Part shown: positions 1 to 9,078 of the stretch, piece by piece
Layout of the letters: each line of letters opens with the position of its first letter
Position numbering within the stretch: position 1 is the stretch's first letter
From: Pseudomonas beijingensis
Lineage (GTDB): Bacteria > Pseudomonadota > Gammaproteobacteria > Pseudomonadales > Pseudomonadaceae
DNA length: 64,000 nt
Reading direction: 5' to 3'
Assembly (NCBI RefSeq): GCF_030687295.1
Contig: NZ_CP117425.1
Location: forward strand, 248,001-312,000
Translations under genes and position numbers: made by a program
Notes under the pieces: generated by a model
What the model saw: the letters and a program-made list of their open reading frames with translations, nothing else
What the model was told of the DNA's origin: nothing
Database searches by the model: none

Positions 1-475
1 TCGGGCGCGCTGGGGCCTGACGCCGCCGTGGCTGACCGACCTGTCCCGCACCCCGGCCCATGCCCGGGCCGAAACCGTGGCCGAGCAACCGATGTTCCGC
101 GAGGCCTTGCGCCTGCGCCGCTGCCTGCTGCCGGCCAACGGCTTTTATGAATGGCGCGGAGGCACGCGCAAGCGTCCGTACTGGCTGACGCCGGGGGAGG
201 GCTCGTCGTTGTTTTTCGCCGCGATCTGGGAGGCGTACCCGGTACAGGAACAGGTGTGGCTGAGCACGGCGGTCATCACCCAGCCTGCGGCGGGTCAACG
301 CCGGCCGTTGATCCTGGACGAAGAAGGCCAGCGCCTTTGGCTCGACCCCGAGACACCGTTGCATGCCTTGCAAGGGCTGCTGGCAAGCGAGCCAGCGCCG
401 CTGCGCGAGCGGGTATTGGCCAACATGGTCAATGATCCGAAGCTCAATGGGCCGGAGTGCCTGACGCCGGCTTGA
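1..475 (+). CDS. SOS response-associated peptidase (YedK/HMCES family), 5' end cut off by the window
   Basis: The frame is open from base 2 and ends at TGA 473-475, so the start and the catalytic Cys2 lie outside the window. The family forms a thiazolidine crosslink with abasic sites in single-stranded DNA through Cys2. Visible are RWGLTPPWL, the HARAETV segment and NGFYEW (Asn and Glu of the active site). The segment that normally reads HDRMPVIL reads GQRRPLIL here, so the usual active-site His appears to be missing. That is either a diverged paralogue or an altered enzyme. Family assignment is firm; activity is uncertain. Confidence 0.85.
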   Translation, partial: RARWGLTPPWLTDLSRTPAHARAETVAEQPMFREALRLRRCLLPANGFYEWRGGTRKRPYWLTPGEGSSLFFAAIWEAYPVQEQVWLSTAVITQPAAGQRRPLILDEEGQRLWLDPETPLHALQGLLASEPAPLRERVLANMVNDPKLNGPECLTPA

Positions 476-500
476 GTCTTGCGGCGATTGTGCTGGCCTC

Positions 501-727
501 ATCGCGAGCAAGCTCGCTCCCACAATGGGCGGCAGGTGTATTCAAATCTTCCGTACACCCGCCATCCCCTGTGGGAGCGGGCTTGCTCGCGAAAGGGGCG
601 TGACATCCAACATTCATGCAAGCTGACCCACCGCTTTCGCGAGCAAGCTCGCTCCCACAATAGGCTGCCGGTGTCTACAAAAAATGTGTTCACCGCTATT
701 CCCTGTGGGAGCGAGCTTGCTCGCGAT
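501..727. repeat. REP cluster, family I, four alternating elements
   Basis: Four copies of the core GTGGGAGCGAGCTTGCTCGC lie at about 501-524 (reverse), 570-593 (forward), 637-659 (reverse) and 704-727 (forward). They alternate in orientation as in bacterial interspersed mosaic elements. They fill the space between two convergent genes and could act as mRNA ends. No gene is seen here. Confidence 0.9.
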
Positions 728-770
728 GGCGCCGTGTCAGTCAACCTCGCTCCCACATTAGGTTCTGGGG

Positions 771-1490
771 TTACTCGTGGTGCGGTTCGCCCAGGAAGGT
801 CAGCGAGGTGAATACACCACGGGTGGCCACGTCCTTGTTGTCTTTGAGGGCAATTTCCATCTGCGCCGCGATCACATTCAAGCCCTCGTTGCGCACCAGC
901 ACCTTGGCCCGGCCTTCTGCGTCGGTTTCCGCCGAGACGGTGTCCGGCGCGCTGCGGTAGTCGCCCACCAGTTTCACACCGGCCGCCGGTTTGCCGTCCA
1001 GCAGCACCCGCACCGGCAATGACTGGCCCGGACCTACGGTCAGCGGGTCGACTTCCGGCAGGATCACGAACTTGATCGGTGCAAGCGCCGGCAGTTTCGC
1101 CCCCGGCTCATAGATCGCCAGGCTGTACTTGAACGTTTGGGTCGACTCGATCGCCCCGGGCACTTTGCTGCGGCCTTCGTTGATCCATTTCTTGTCCGCC
1201 GTCTGGGACCACATGCCATTGTCCAGCGCCACCGCCAGCACGGCCGGGAGCTTGAGCGGTTGCAGACGGGCGTGGTCCGGTAGGCGCTCTACGGTGACCG
1301 GAATCATCTTGCCGCCCAAGTCATAGGCCCAGGCACCGCTGATTTTCTGCGCTTTGAAGGCATTGTCTTCGGCGCCGTGGCCGTAGATCACTTCGATGTT
1401 GCCGCGGCGCTGCTCGGTCCACAGGCCATGGGCCGAGGCTTGTGTGGCCAGGAGCAGGCCGAGCAGGACGAAGGTCTTGGGGTGTTTCAT
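771..1490 (-). CDS. Periplasmic DUF4198 family protein
   Basis: 239 residues. The N-terminus is a clear signal peptide ending QASA, so the mature protein should begin His-Gly-Leu-Trp. The rest fits DUF4198, a beta-rich family tied to metal (mostly nickel or cobalt) uptake. The C-terminus ends with a His pair (EPHHE), which could add to metal binding. It starts 13 bases after the stop of the TonB-dependent receptor, so the two are surely co-transcribed and probably share a substrate. A Fur-like site upstream of the receptor suggests iron control. The substrate is not visible in the sequence. Confidence 0.85.
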   Translation of the reverse strand: MKHPKTFVLLGLLLATQASAHGLWTEQRRGNIEVIYGHGAEDNAFKAQKISGAWAYDLGGKMIPVTVERLPDHARLQPLKLPAVLAVALDNGMWSQTADKKWINEGRSKVPGAIESTQTFKYSLAIYEPGAKLPALAPIKFVILPEVDPLTVGPGQSLPVRVLLDGKPAAGVKLVGDYRSAPDTVSAETDAEGRAKVLVRNEGLNVIAAQMEIALKDNKDVATRGVFTSLTFLGEPHHE

Positions 1491-1503
1491 TGCGATTTTC
1501 CTT

Positions 1504-3609
1504 TTACAGAGCGAGGGTAAGACTGATGGTGAAGTTGCGCGGATCGCCGGGGGTGACCCAGTAGTTGCTGTAGGCGCGCTCGTAGTATTTTTCGTCGAAG
1601 ACGTTGTTCAGGTTCAGGCCCACGGTGACGTCATCGCTGGCCTTGTAATGGGCCAGCAGATCCACGGTGTGGTAGGCCGGCAATTCGAAATCCTTGCCGG
1701 CTTCGCCCGAACGATCGCCGACGTACGTGAACGCCGCGCCGACATCCGAACCGCGCAGGTGCCCATCCTGGAATTCGTAGACCCCCAGCAGGCTGCCGCT
1801 GTGTTTGGCAACGCCGAGGATCCGGCTGCCGGTGGGATTGTCCCGGTCACCCTGGGTCACTTCGGCATCGATGTAGGCATAGGCGCCGATCACCCGCACG
1901 GCGTCGGTCACCTGCCCGGTCACCTGGAGGTCGATGCCCTGGCTGCGGGCCTTGCCGATGGCGCGGCTGAAGTCGGTCCCGGCGACCGGGCTCAGGACGT
2001 TTTCCTTCTCTATATGGAATGCCGCCAGGGTGGTGCTCAGGCGGTCGTCGAACCACTCGCTCTTGATCCCCACTTCATAGCCGACCCCTTCCTCGGGATC
2101 GAACGTCTTGCCGCTGGCATCCAGGCCATTGTTGGGCTTGAACGAGGTGGAAGCGTTGGCGAACAGGCCGACTTCGGGGGTCAGTTGATACAGCAGGCCG
2201 GCCCGTTGCGTCAGGGTGTCGTGGCGCTGGCGGCTGGTTTTACTGCGGGTGTGATCGTCGATGCTCTGCTCGAAATGCTCATAACGCACGCCAAGCATGC
2301 CCCGCAGCTTGTCGGTGAAAACGATCTGGTCCTGCAGGTTCAGCGCGCGGCTTTGCACATGTTCGAAGAAGTCGGTGCCGGTCCGAGCACCATTGGGTTT
2401 CGGCTGGCCGTAGATCGGCTGATAGATGTCGATGGGGTAGGTGCTGCCACCGATGGTGGTCACGCGCTCGTTCTTGCGGTAGTCCTCGTATTCGCTGCCG
2501 ATCAGCAGTTCGTGCTGCCACGGGCCGAGGTCGAACAAGCCGCGCAATTCCAGTTGGGTGATGCTGTCATGCCAATTGTTGTCGCGCTCGCGATAGCGGC
2601 GGTTCACCGTGTGGCCGTCGGGGTTCAGCGGACGCGCTTCGGAGGCGAAACCCCAGAGTTCCCCCTGCTTGTAGTGGCTGGCCAGGCGCAACTGCCAAGT
2701 GTCGTTGAGCTGATGTTCGAGGGCGGCCTGGAGCATGTTGTTGTGATTGTCGATGTCGCCGTCGTTGGGTTCGCCCAAAAAGGTCGAGCGGGAAACGCCG
2801 CTCCAGCGATTGTTCGGGGCGACGATGCCACGGTCGAACGTCGAGCTGTGGCGCACGATTTCGCTTTCCACCAGCAACCGCGTGTCGGGGTTCAATTGCC
2901 AGCTGATGGAAGGCGCGACGAAGACGCGCTTGCTGTCGACGTGATCGCGAAAGCTGTGGTTGTCCTCGACCGCCAGGTTGACCCGCGACAGCAACTGGCC
3001 TTCGGCGTCCAGGGGCGTGTTGACGTCCAATGCGGTGCGGTAGCGGTCCCAACTGCCGGCGCTGGTCTGCAGGGTGGTGAAGGCTTCAGGCTGGGGTTTC
3101 TTGGTGACAATGTTCACCGTACCGCCGGGATCGCCCCGGCCATACAGGCTGGCGGCCGGGCCCTTGAGCACCTCGATGCGTTCGATGTTCGCCGCGTCGG
3201 GCGTGCTCGGATAACCGCGATTGGCGCTGAAGCCGTCCTTGTAGAACTCCGACGTCGTAAAGCCGCGCACGCTGTACTCGTAAAGCGTCAGGCCACCGAA
3301 GTTGTTCTGCTTCGACACGCCGCCGGCATATTCCAATGCCCGCTCGACGCTGGTGCTGCCCAGGTCCTTGAGTACGCTGGCGGGAATTACACTGATCGAT
3401 TGCGGGATGTCGCGCAGGGCCGTGTCGGTTTTGGTTGCACTGGCAGAGCGGGTGGCACGATAGCCCGTCACGGGGCCAGTGGGCGATTCGTACTCGGATG
3501 TGACGCTGATGGCGTCCAGTTCCAGGGGCTGGATTTCTTCGGCGTAGGCGGGATCGCCGAGCAGGCCCAGGGCGAGACTGGCAACGGAAATCCGTTTTAG
3601 GGATGACAT
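1504..3609 (-). CDS. TonB-dependent siderophore-type outer membrane receptor
   Basis: About 701 residues from ATG 3609; an upstream TTG at 3624 would add five residues. Signal peptide to about residue 23, then directly a plug domain (SVIPASVLKDLG, VLKGPAASLYGRGDPGGTVN) and a 22-strand barrel with late motifs such as NLNNVFDEKYYE. There is no extra N-terminal signalling domain, so it should not drive an anti-sigma/ECF pair. It ends in Leu rather than the usual aromatic. First gene of a two-gene unit with the DUF4198 protein. Likely imports a ferric siderophore or other metal chelate using TonB energy; the ligand cannot be read from the sequence. Confidence 0.92.
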   Translation of the reverse strand: MSSLKRISVASLALGLLGDPAYAEEIQPLELDAISVTSEYESPTGPVTGYRATRSASATKTDTALRDIPQSISVIPASVLKDLGSTSVERALEYAGGVSKQNNFGGLTLYEYSVRGFTTSEFYKDGFSANRGYPSTPDAANIERIEVLKGPAASLYGRGDPGGTVNIVTKKPQPEAFTTLQTSAGSWDRYRTALDVNTPLDAEGQLLSRVNLAVEDNHSFRDHVDSKRVFVAPSISWQLNPDTRLLVESEIVRHSSTFDRGIVAPNNRWSGVSRSTFLGEPNDGDIDNHNNMLQAALEHQLNDTWQLRLASHYKQGELWGFASEARPLNPDGHTVNRRYRERDNNWHDSITQLELRGLFDLGPWQHELLIGSEYEDYRKNERVTTIGGSTYPIDIYQPIYGQPKPNGARTGTDFFEHVQSRALNLQDQIVFTDKLRGMLGVRYEHFEQSIDDHTRSKTSRQRHDTLTQRAGLLYQLTPEVGLFANASTSFKPNNGLDASGKTFDPEEGVGYEVGIKSEWFDDRLSTTLAAFHIEKENVLSPVAGTDFSRAIGKARSQGIDLQVTGQVTDAVRVIGAYAYIDAEVTQGDRDNPTGSRILGVAKHSGSLLGVYEFQDGHLRGSDVGAAFTYVGDRSGEAGKDFELPAYHTVDLLAHYKASDDVTVGLNLNNVFDEKYYERAYSNYWVTPGDPRNFTISLTLAL

Positions 3610-3650
3610 GTTATGTTGTTCCAATTTTTAGTATTGAAATAATATAACAC

Positions 3651-3669
3651 TACTAATGAGAATTCATGC
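3651..3669 (-). promoter_or_regulatory. Candidate Fur box upstream of the TonB receptor
   Basis: The segment TAATGAGAATTCATG (3654-3668) matches about 12 of 15 bases of the core TAATGATAATCATTA of the Fur consensus. It lies 42-60 bases upstream of the receptor start, in an AT-rich patch (TATAAC, TATTATTTC) that could hold the promoter. Repression by iron-loaded Fur is inferred. Confidence 0.6.
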
Positions 3670-3744
3670 TATCTGTATTTTCGAGGGAAATACGGATGGA
3701 TTGTCAGGGGGATCACTCTGGAGGGGCGGGTAGGATTTTTTTGT

Positions 3745-3768
3745 GGCGAGGGGATTTATCCCCTCGCC
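3745..3768. repeat. Family III REP-like palindrome, single copy
   Basis: A perfect 24-base hairpin, GGCGAGGGGAT facing ATCCCCTCGCC with TT between. It belongs to the same repeat family as the long elements at 13558 and 58916. It sits just beyond the 3' end of algW and could serve as its transcript end. Confidence 0.8.
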
Positions 3769-3808
3769 ATAGGGATTTGTTTGGCCACTTCAGGGAGCGT
3801 TGCGCGGT

Positions 3809-4969
3809 TTACTGCTCTTCTTTGAGCACCACCGGCGCCGGCGGTGGGCGCAGGCCAATTTCAGCGGTGAGCTTGAGCTCCTTGCCGTTGCGCATGACCT
3901 GGATCGTCACTTTGTCGGTGGGCTTGATCCGCGCCACCTGGTTCATCGAGCGGCGGCCATCGCCGGCCGGTTCGCCATCGATGCTCAGGATCACATCGCC
4001 CAGTTGCAGACCGGCCTTCTGCGCCGGACCGTCGCGGAAGATCCCCGCCACCACGATGCCGGGCCGCCCGGACAAACCGAAGGATTCCGCCAGTTCCTGG
4101 GTCAGCGGCTGGACTTCAATCCCCAGCCAGCCACGGATCACCTGGCCGTGTTCGATGATCGACTTCATCACTTCCATCGCCAGCTTCACCGGAATGGCGA
4201 AACCGATGCCCTGGCTGCCGCCGGACTTGGAGAAGATCGCCGTGTTGATCCCGGTGAGGTTGCCGTTGGCATCCACCAGTGCGCCGCCGGAGTTGCCGGG
4301 GTTGATCGCGGCGTCGGTCTGGATGAAATCCTCGTAGTTGTTCAGGCCTAATTGATTGCGCCCGGTGGCGCTGATGATGCCCATGGTCACGGTCTGGCCA
4401 ACGCCGAACGGGTTGCCGATGGCCAGGGCGACGTCGCCGATGCGGATGCTGTCGGAGCGGCCGATGGTGATGGCCGGCAGGTTCTTGAGGTCGATCTTCA
4501 GCACCGCGAGGTCGGTTTCCGGGTCGCTGCCGATCACCCGGGCCAGGGTTTCACGGCCATCCTTGAGGGCCACCACGATCTGGTCGGCACCGCTGGTGAC
4601 GTGGTTGTTGGTCAGGATGTAGCCTTCCGGGCTCATGATCACACCCGATCCCAGGCTTGATTCCATGCGCTTCTGCTTGGGCGAGTTGTCGCCGAAGAAG
4701 CGCCGGAATTGCGGGTCTTCGAACAGCGGATGGCTGGGTTTGTTGATGACCTTGGTGGTGTACAGGTTCACCACCGCCGGCGCGGCGGTGGTCACGGCGT
4801 CGGCATAGGACACCGGCCCCTGTTGCACCGCCTTGGTTTGTGGCGCCTGCTGCAGGTTGACGTCGAGGCTCGGCAGGCCGACCCATTCCGGGTAGCGCTG
4901 GATAATCAGTAGAGCGACAAGCACGCCGGCCAACAGCGGCCAGCCGGAAAAACGCAGCGCCTTGAGCAT
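3809..4969 (-). CDS. algW: Periplasmic serine protease AlgW (DegS type)
   Basis: 386 residues: one N-terminal membrane anchor (about 8-24), trypsin-like domain, one C-terminal PDZ domain (about 275-370). The catalytic triad is visible as His123 (NNHVTSG), Asp153 (ETDLAVLK) and Ser227 (NPGNSGGA). A single PDZ domain and the anchor match DegS/AlgW rather than DegP/MucD. In Pseudomonas AlgW senses misfolded outer membrane proteins and cleaves the anti-sigma factor MucA, releasing AlgU (envelope stress, alginate). Divergent from the Nif3-like gene, as in P. aeruginosa. Nothing odd in the sequence. Confidence 0.96.
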   Translation of the reverse strand: MLKALRFSGWPLLAGVLVALLIIQRYPEWVGLPSLDVNLQQAPQTKAVQQGPVSYADAVTTAAPAVVNLYTTKVINKPSHPLFEDPQFRRFFGDNSPKQKRMESSLGSGVIMSPEGYILTNNHVTSGADQIVVALKDGRETLARVIGSDPETDLAVLKIDLKNLPAITIGRSDSIRIGDVALAIGNPFGVGQTVTMGIISATGRNQLGLNNYEDFIQTDAAINPGNSGGALVDANGNLTGINTAIFSKSGGSQGIGFAIPVKLAMEVMKSIIEHGQVIRGWLGIEVQPLTQELAESFGLSGRPGIVVAGIFRDGPAQKAGLQLGDVILSIDGEPAGDGRRSMNQVARIKPTDKVTIQVMRNGKELKLTAEIGLRPPPAPVVLKEEQ

Positions 4970-5073
4970 TAAGCACGTCCTACAAAGGTTGCAGGCGGTA
5001 TGAGACCGCCCATAATGTCGCGCATTATACGAGGCCGCGCGCGCCTCTGAACGGGATATTTAGGAGTCTTTTC

Positions 5074-5832
5074 ATGGCCGTAGCCCTGAACACCCTGGTT
5101 GAAGAAGCGGACCGTTATCTGGCCAGCAGCCGAATTGCCGATTATTGCCCCAACGGCCTGCAGATCGAAGGCGCGCCCCAGGTGATGCGCATCGTCAGCG
5201 GCGTCACCGCCAGCCAGGCACTGCTCGATGCGGCTGTCGAGGCCGAGGCCGACCTGGTGCTGGTGCATCACGGTTATTTCTGGAAGGGCGAGAACCCTTG
5301 CATCACCGGCATGAAGCAGCGTCGCCTCAAGACATTGCTCAAGCATGACATCAGCCTGCTGGCTTACCACTTGCCCTTGGACCTGCACCCCGAGGTGGGC
5401 AACAACGTGCAACTGGCTCGCCAGTTGGACATCACCGTCGAGGGGCCGCTGGACCCGGATAACCCCAAGGTTGTCGGCCTGGTCGGCTCCCTGTCCGAAC
5501 CGATGACGGCGCGGGACTTCGCGCGCAAGGTCCAGGAAACCCTGGGCCGCGAGCCCTTGCTGATCGAAGGCGAGCAGATGATCCGCCGGGTCGGCTGGTG
5601 CACCGGCGGCGGCCAGGGGTATATCGATCAGGCGGTACTGGCCGGTGTCGACCTGTACCTCAGCGGCGAAGCCTCGGAGCAGACGTTCCACAGCGCGCGG
5701 GAAAACGGCATCAGCTTCATCGCCGCCGGGCATCATGCGACTGAGCGCTACGGCGTGCAGGCGTTGGGTGAGTACCTGGCGCGACGCTTTGCCCTGGAGC
5801 ACATCTTCATCGATTGCCCGAACCCCATCTGA
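5074..5832 (+). CDS. Nif3-like dinuclear metal-centre protein (YbgI/DUF34)
   Basis: 252 residues, the usual length of the short bacterial form. Metal-ligand motifs are visible: LVLVHHGYFWKGE near residue 65 and AAGHHATERYG near residue 220. Family members form hexameric toroids with two metal ions per subunit; the reaction is still debated (GTP cyclohydrolase I-like or metal-chaperone roles have been proposed). A good Shine-Dalgarno (TTTAGGAGT) precedes ATG 5074. It is divergent from algW and followed by cysD after a REP pair. Confidence 0.9.
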   Translation: MAVALNTLVEEADRYLASSRIADYCPNGLQIEGAPQVMRIVSGVTASQALLDAAVEAEADLVLVHHGYFWKGENPCITGMKQRRLKTLLKHDISLLAYHLPLDLHPEVGNNVQLARQLDITVEGPLDPDNPKVVGLVGSLSEPMTARDFARKVQETLGREPLLIEGEQMIRRVGWCTGGGQGYIDQAVLAGVDLYLSGEASEQTFHSARENGISFIAAGHHATERYGVQALGEYLARRFALEHIFIDCPNPI

Positions 5833-5846
5833 CTGCTTGTAACCCC

Positions 5847-5936
5847 TGTGGGAGCGAGCTTGCTCGCGATAGCGGTGGGTCAGTCCACTTCAATGCCGAT
5901 TGATACACTGTTATCGCGAGCAAGCTCGCTCCCACA
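5847..5936. repeat. REP pair, family I, inverted
   Basis: A forward core at 5847-5870 and a reverse core at 5913-5936 form a roughly 90-base inverted pair. The following 5937-6084 should contain the cysD promoter; I see no clear operator there. Confidence 0.9.
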
Positions 5937-6084
5937 AAAGGCCCGTGCAATGCCCGAACCACCAGGCATATCCATATGCTGTTTCGATCTAGTTGGCGCC
6001 CTGATTAGAAGAGGTCGCTGTGCTAGGATTCCCCGCTCGAACACGGCCCGCTGGCCGTTCATAAGAAAGTTTTCGTGAGTAGCC

Positions 6085-7002
6085 ATGGTCGACAAACTGA
6101 CGCATCTGAAACAGCTGGAGGCGGAAAGCATCCACATCATCCGCGAGGTGGCCGCCGAGTTCGATAACCCGGTGATGCTGTACTCCATCGGTAAAGACTC
6201 CGCCGTGATGCTGCACCTGGCACGCAAGGCGTTCTTCCCCGGCAAGCTGCCGTTTCCGGTGATGCACGTCGACACCCGCTGGAAATTCCAGGAAATGTAC
6301 AAGTTCCGCGACCGCATGGTCGAGGAACTCGGCCTGGACCTGATCACTCACGTGAACCCGGATGGCGTGGCGCAGGGCATCAACCCGTTCACCCACGGCA
6401 GTGCCAAGCACACCGACATCATGAAGACCGAAGGCCTCAAGCAGGCCTTGGACAAGTATGGTTTCGATGCCGCGTTCGGCGGTGCCCGTCGCGATGAAGA
6501 GAAATCCCGCGCCAAGGAGCGTGTGTACTCGTTCCGTGACAGCAAGCACCGCTGGGACCCGAAGAACCAGCGTCCGGAGTTGTGGAACGTCTACAACGGC
6601 AAGGTCAACAAGGGCGAGTCGATCCGGGTATTCCCGTTGTCGAACTGGACCGAGCTGGACATCTGGCAGTACATCTACCTCGAAGGCATCCCGATCGTGC
6701 CGCTGTACTTCGCTGCCGAGCGTGAAGTGATCGAGAAGAACGGCACGCTGATCATGATCGACGACGAGCGCATCCTCGAGCACCTGTCCGACGAAGACAA
6801 AGCCCGTATCGTCAAGAAGAAAGTGCGTTTCCGTACCCTTGGCTGCTACCCGTTGACGGGCGCGGTGGAGTCCGAGGCCGAAAGCCTGACGGACATCATC
6901 CAGGAAATGCTCCTGACGCGAACTTCCGAGCGCCAGGGCCGGGTCATCGACCACGATGGCGCAGGCTCGATGGAAGATAAAAAACGTCAAGGTTATTTCT
7001 AA
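6085..7002 (+). CDS. cysD: Sulfate adenylyltransferase subunit 2
   Basis: 305 residues. CysD is the ATP-pyrophosphatase subunit that makes adenosine 5'-phosphosulfate (APS) from sulfate and ATP, coupled to GTP hydrolysis by CysN. The PP-loop reads [10 protein letters not shown] (about residues 34-43), followed by HVDTRWKF and [16 protein letters not shown], all typical. The usual length and C-terminus (KKRQGYF) are intact. cysNC starts 9 bases after its stop, so they form an operon. The ATG at 6085 is preceded by only a weak ribosome site, but the N-terminus [22 protein letters not shown] matches the family. Confidence 0.97.
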   Translation: MVDKLTHLKQLEAESIHIIREVAAEFDNPVMLYSIGKDSAVMLHLARKAFFPGKLPFPVMHVDTRWKFQEMYKFRDRMVEELGLDLITHVNPDGVAQGINPFTHGSAKHTDIMKTEGLKQALDKYGFDAAFGGARRDEEKSRAKERVYSFRDSKHRWDPKNQRPELWNVYNGKVNKGESIRVFPLSNWTELDIWQYIYLEGIPIVPLYFAAEREVIEKNGTLIMIDDERILEHLSDEDKARIVKKKVRFRTLGCYPLTGAVESEAESLTDIIQEMLLTRTSERQGRVIDHDGAGSMEDKKRQGYF

Positions 7003-7011
7003 GGGGCTGTC

Positions 7012-8910
7012 ATGTCGCATCAATCTGATTTGATCAGCGAGGACATCCTCGCCTACCTGGGCCAGCACGAGCGTAAAGAGCTGCTGCGCTTTTTGACCTG
7101 CGGTAACGTCGACGACGGCAAGAGCACCCTGATCGGGCGCCTGCTGCACGACTCCAAGATGATCTACGAAGATCACCTGGAAGCCATCACCCGCGATTCG
7201 AAGAAAGTCGGCACCACCGGTGACGATATCGACTTGGCGTTGCTGGTCGACGGCCTGCAGGCCGAGCGCGAGCAAGGCATCACCATCGATGTTGCGTACC
7301 GCTATTTCTCCACCGCCAAGCGCAAATTCATCATCGCCGATACCCCGGGCCATGAGCAGTACACCCGCAACATGGCCACCGGTGCGTCCACCTGTGACCT
7401 GGCGATCATCCTGGTGGACGCCCGCTACGGCGTGCAGACCCAGACCCGTCGCCACAGCTTCATCGCCTCGTTGCTGGGCATCAAACACATCGTCGTGGCC
7501 ATCAACAAGATGGACCTCAAGGACTTCGACCAGGGCGTGTTCGAGTCGATCAAGGCCGACTACCTGAAGTTCGCCGAAGGCTTGAAGATGAAGCCCACCA
7601 GCATGCACTTCGTGCCGATGTCCGCCCTCAAGGGCGACAACGTGGTGAACAAGTCCGAGCGTTCGCCGTGGTACACCGGCCAGTCGCTGATGGAAATCCT
7701 CGAGACCGTGGAGGTGGCGGGCGACCGCAACTTCACCGACCTGCGTTTCCCGGTGCAGTACGTCAACCGTCCGAACCTGAACTTCCGCGGTTTTGCCGGC
7801 ACCCTCGCCAGCGGCATCGTGCACAAGGGCGACGAAGTGGTGGTGCTGCCGTCGGGCAAGAGCAGCCGCGTGAAATCCATCGTCACCTTCGAAGGCGAGC
7901 TGGAACACGCAGGCCCTGGTCAAGCGGTCACGCTGACTATGGAAGACGAGATCGACATCTCCCGTGGCGACCTGTTGGTGCATGCCGACAACGTCCCGCC
8001 GGTCACCGACAGCTTCGAAGCGATGCTGGTGTGGATGGCCGAAGAGCCGATGCTGCCGGGCAAGAAATACGACATCAAGCGCGCCACCAGCTATGTGCCG
8101 GGCTCGATTGCCAGCATCGTCAACAAGGTCGATGTGAACACCCTTGAAGAAGGCCCGGCCAGCGCGTTGCAGCTCAACGAAATCGGCAAGGTGAAGATCG
8201 CCCTGGATGCGCCGATCGCCCTGGACGGTTACGAGAGCAACCGCACCACCGGCGCGTTCATCGTCATCGATCGCCTGACCAACGGTACGGTCGGCGCCGG
8301 CATGATCGTCGCCCAGCCGCTGACCCACGGCAGCAGCACGCACCACGGCAAACTCGCCCATGTGTCGGTGGAAGAACGCGCCCAGCGCTTCGGCCAGCAA
8401 CCGGCCACGGTCTTGTTCAGTGGCCTTTCGGGCGCGGGCAAAAGCACGCTGGCCTACGCGGTCGAGCGCAAGTTGTTCGATTCGGGTCGTGCGGTCTTTG
8501 TCCTCGATGGCCAGAACCTGCGCCATGACCTGAACAAGGGCCTGCCCCAGGATCGCGCTGGGCGGACCGAGAACTGGCGCCGTGCGGCCCATGTCGCTCG
8601 TCAGTTCAACGAAGCCGGCCTGCTGACCCTCGCCGCATTCGTCGCACCGAGTGCCGAAGGGCGTGAGCAGGCCAAGGACTTGATCGGACGTGAGCGTCTG
8701 CTGACGGTCTACGTCCAGGCTTCGCCAACGGTGTGTGCCCAGCGTGACCCGCAAGGGCTATATGCCGCCGCTGGCGACAACATCCCGGGCGAATCCTTCC
8801 CGTATGACGTGCCGCTGGATGCCGACCTGGTGATCGACACCCAGGCGCTGACACTGGAAGAGAGCGTCAAGCAGGTGCTGGATCTGCTGCGCAAGCGTGG
8901 GGCGATCTAA
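7012..8910 (+). CDS. cysNC: Bifunctional sulfate adenylyltransferase subunit 1 / APS kinase
   Basis: 632 residues, a fusion. Residues 1 to about 440 are the CysN GTPase with G1 GNVDDGKST (31-39), [11 protein letters not shown] (G3) and NKMD (G4), plus two beta-barrel domains. From about 455 follows an APS kinase with P-loop GLSGAGKST (about 470-478) and the late QRDPQGLY motif. It drives APS synthesis and phosphorylates APS to PAPS. The fused form is normal in Pseudomonas. Followed by a strong terminator. Confidence 0.97.
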   Translation: MSHQSDLISEDILAYLGQHERKELLRFLTCGNVDDGKSTLIGRLLHDSKMIYEDHLEAITRDSKKVGTTGDDIDLALLVDGLQAEREQGITIDVAYRYFSTAKRKFIIADTPGHEQYTRNMATGASTCDLAIILVDARYGVQTQTRRHSFIASLLGIKHIVVAINKMDLKDFDQGVFESIKADYLKFAEGLKMKPTSMHFVPMSALKGDNVVNKSERSPWYTGQSLMEILETVEVAGDRNFTDLRFPVQYVNRPNLNFRGFAGTLASGIVHKGDEVVVLPSGKSSRVKSIVTFEGELEHAGPGQAVTLTMEDEIDISRGDLLVHADNVPPVTDSFEAMLVWMAEEPMLPGKKYDIKRATSYVPGSIASIVNKVDVNTLEEGPASALQLNEIGKVKIALDAPIALDGYESNRTTGAFIVIDRLTNGTVGAGMIVAQPLTHGSSTHHGKLAHVSVEERAQRFGQQPATVLFSGLSGAGKSTLAYAVERKLFDSGRAVFVLDGQNLRHDLNKGLPQDRAGRTENWRRAAHVARQFNEAGLLTLAAFVAPSAEGREQAKDLIGRERLLTVYVQASPTVCAQRDPQGLYAAAGDNIPGESFPYDVPLDADLVIDTQALTLEESVKQVLDLLRKRGAI

Positions 8911-8928
8911 GGACCGCCGCTGTAAATA

Positions 8929-8966
8929 AAAAAGCCCGCGGATGAGTGATCATCCGCGGGCTTTTT
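8929..8966 (+). terminator. Rho-independent terminator after cysNC
   Basis: Stem AAAGCCCGCGGATGA facing TCATCCGCGGGCTTT with a GTGA-type loop and a T run; perfectly paired and symmetrical, so it could also work for the opposite strand. Confidence 0.95.
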
Positions 8967-8985
8967 CGTTGTCTGGAGGGACGCC

Positions 8986-9060
8986 ATCGCGAGCAAGCTC
9001 GCTCCCACAGGGTATGTGTGAACACCACAAATCGACTGTGGGAGCGAGCTTGCTCGCGAT
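8986..9060. repeat. REP pair, family I, inverted
   Basis: Reverse core 8986-9009 and forward core 9037-9060, between the convergent cysNC and acyltransferase genes. Confidence 0.9.
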
Positions 9061-9078
9061 GAGGCCAGTACAGGCGCC

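Noticed and set aside
499..756. Open frames within REP clusters (for example 499-756 minus, 8907-9191 minus)
   Set aside because: Their translations are repeated SRASSLPQ/GASLLAM strings produced by the REP cores themselves.
1396..3600. 734-codon open frame on the plus strand opposite the TonB receptor
   Set aside because: High-GC antisense shadow; the minus-strand frame has clear plug and barrel motifs and this one has none.
5989..8754. 921-codon open frame on the minus strand across cysD-cysNC
   Set aside because: Spans two real genes and their junction; no domain recognisable, composition (His, Arg, Val, Gly rich) typical of antisense frames.
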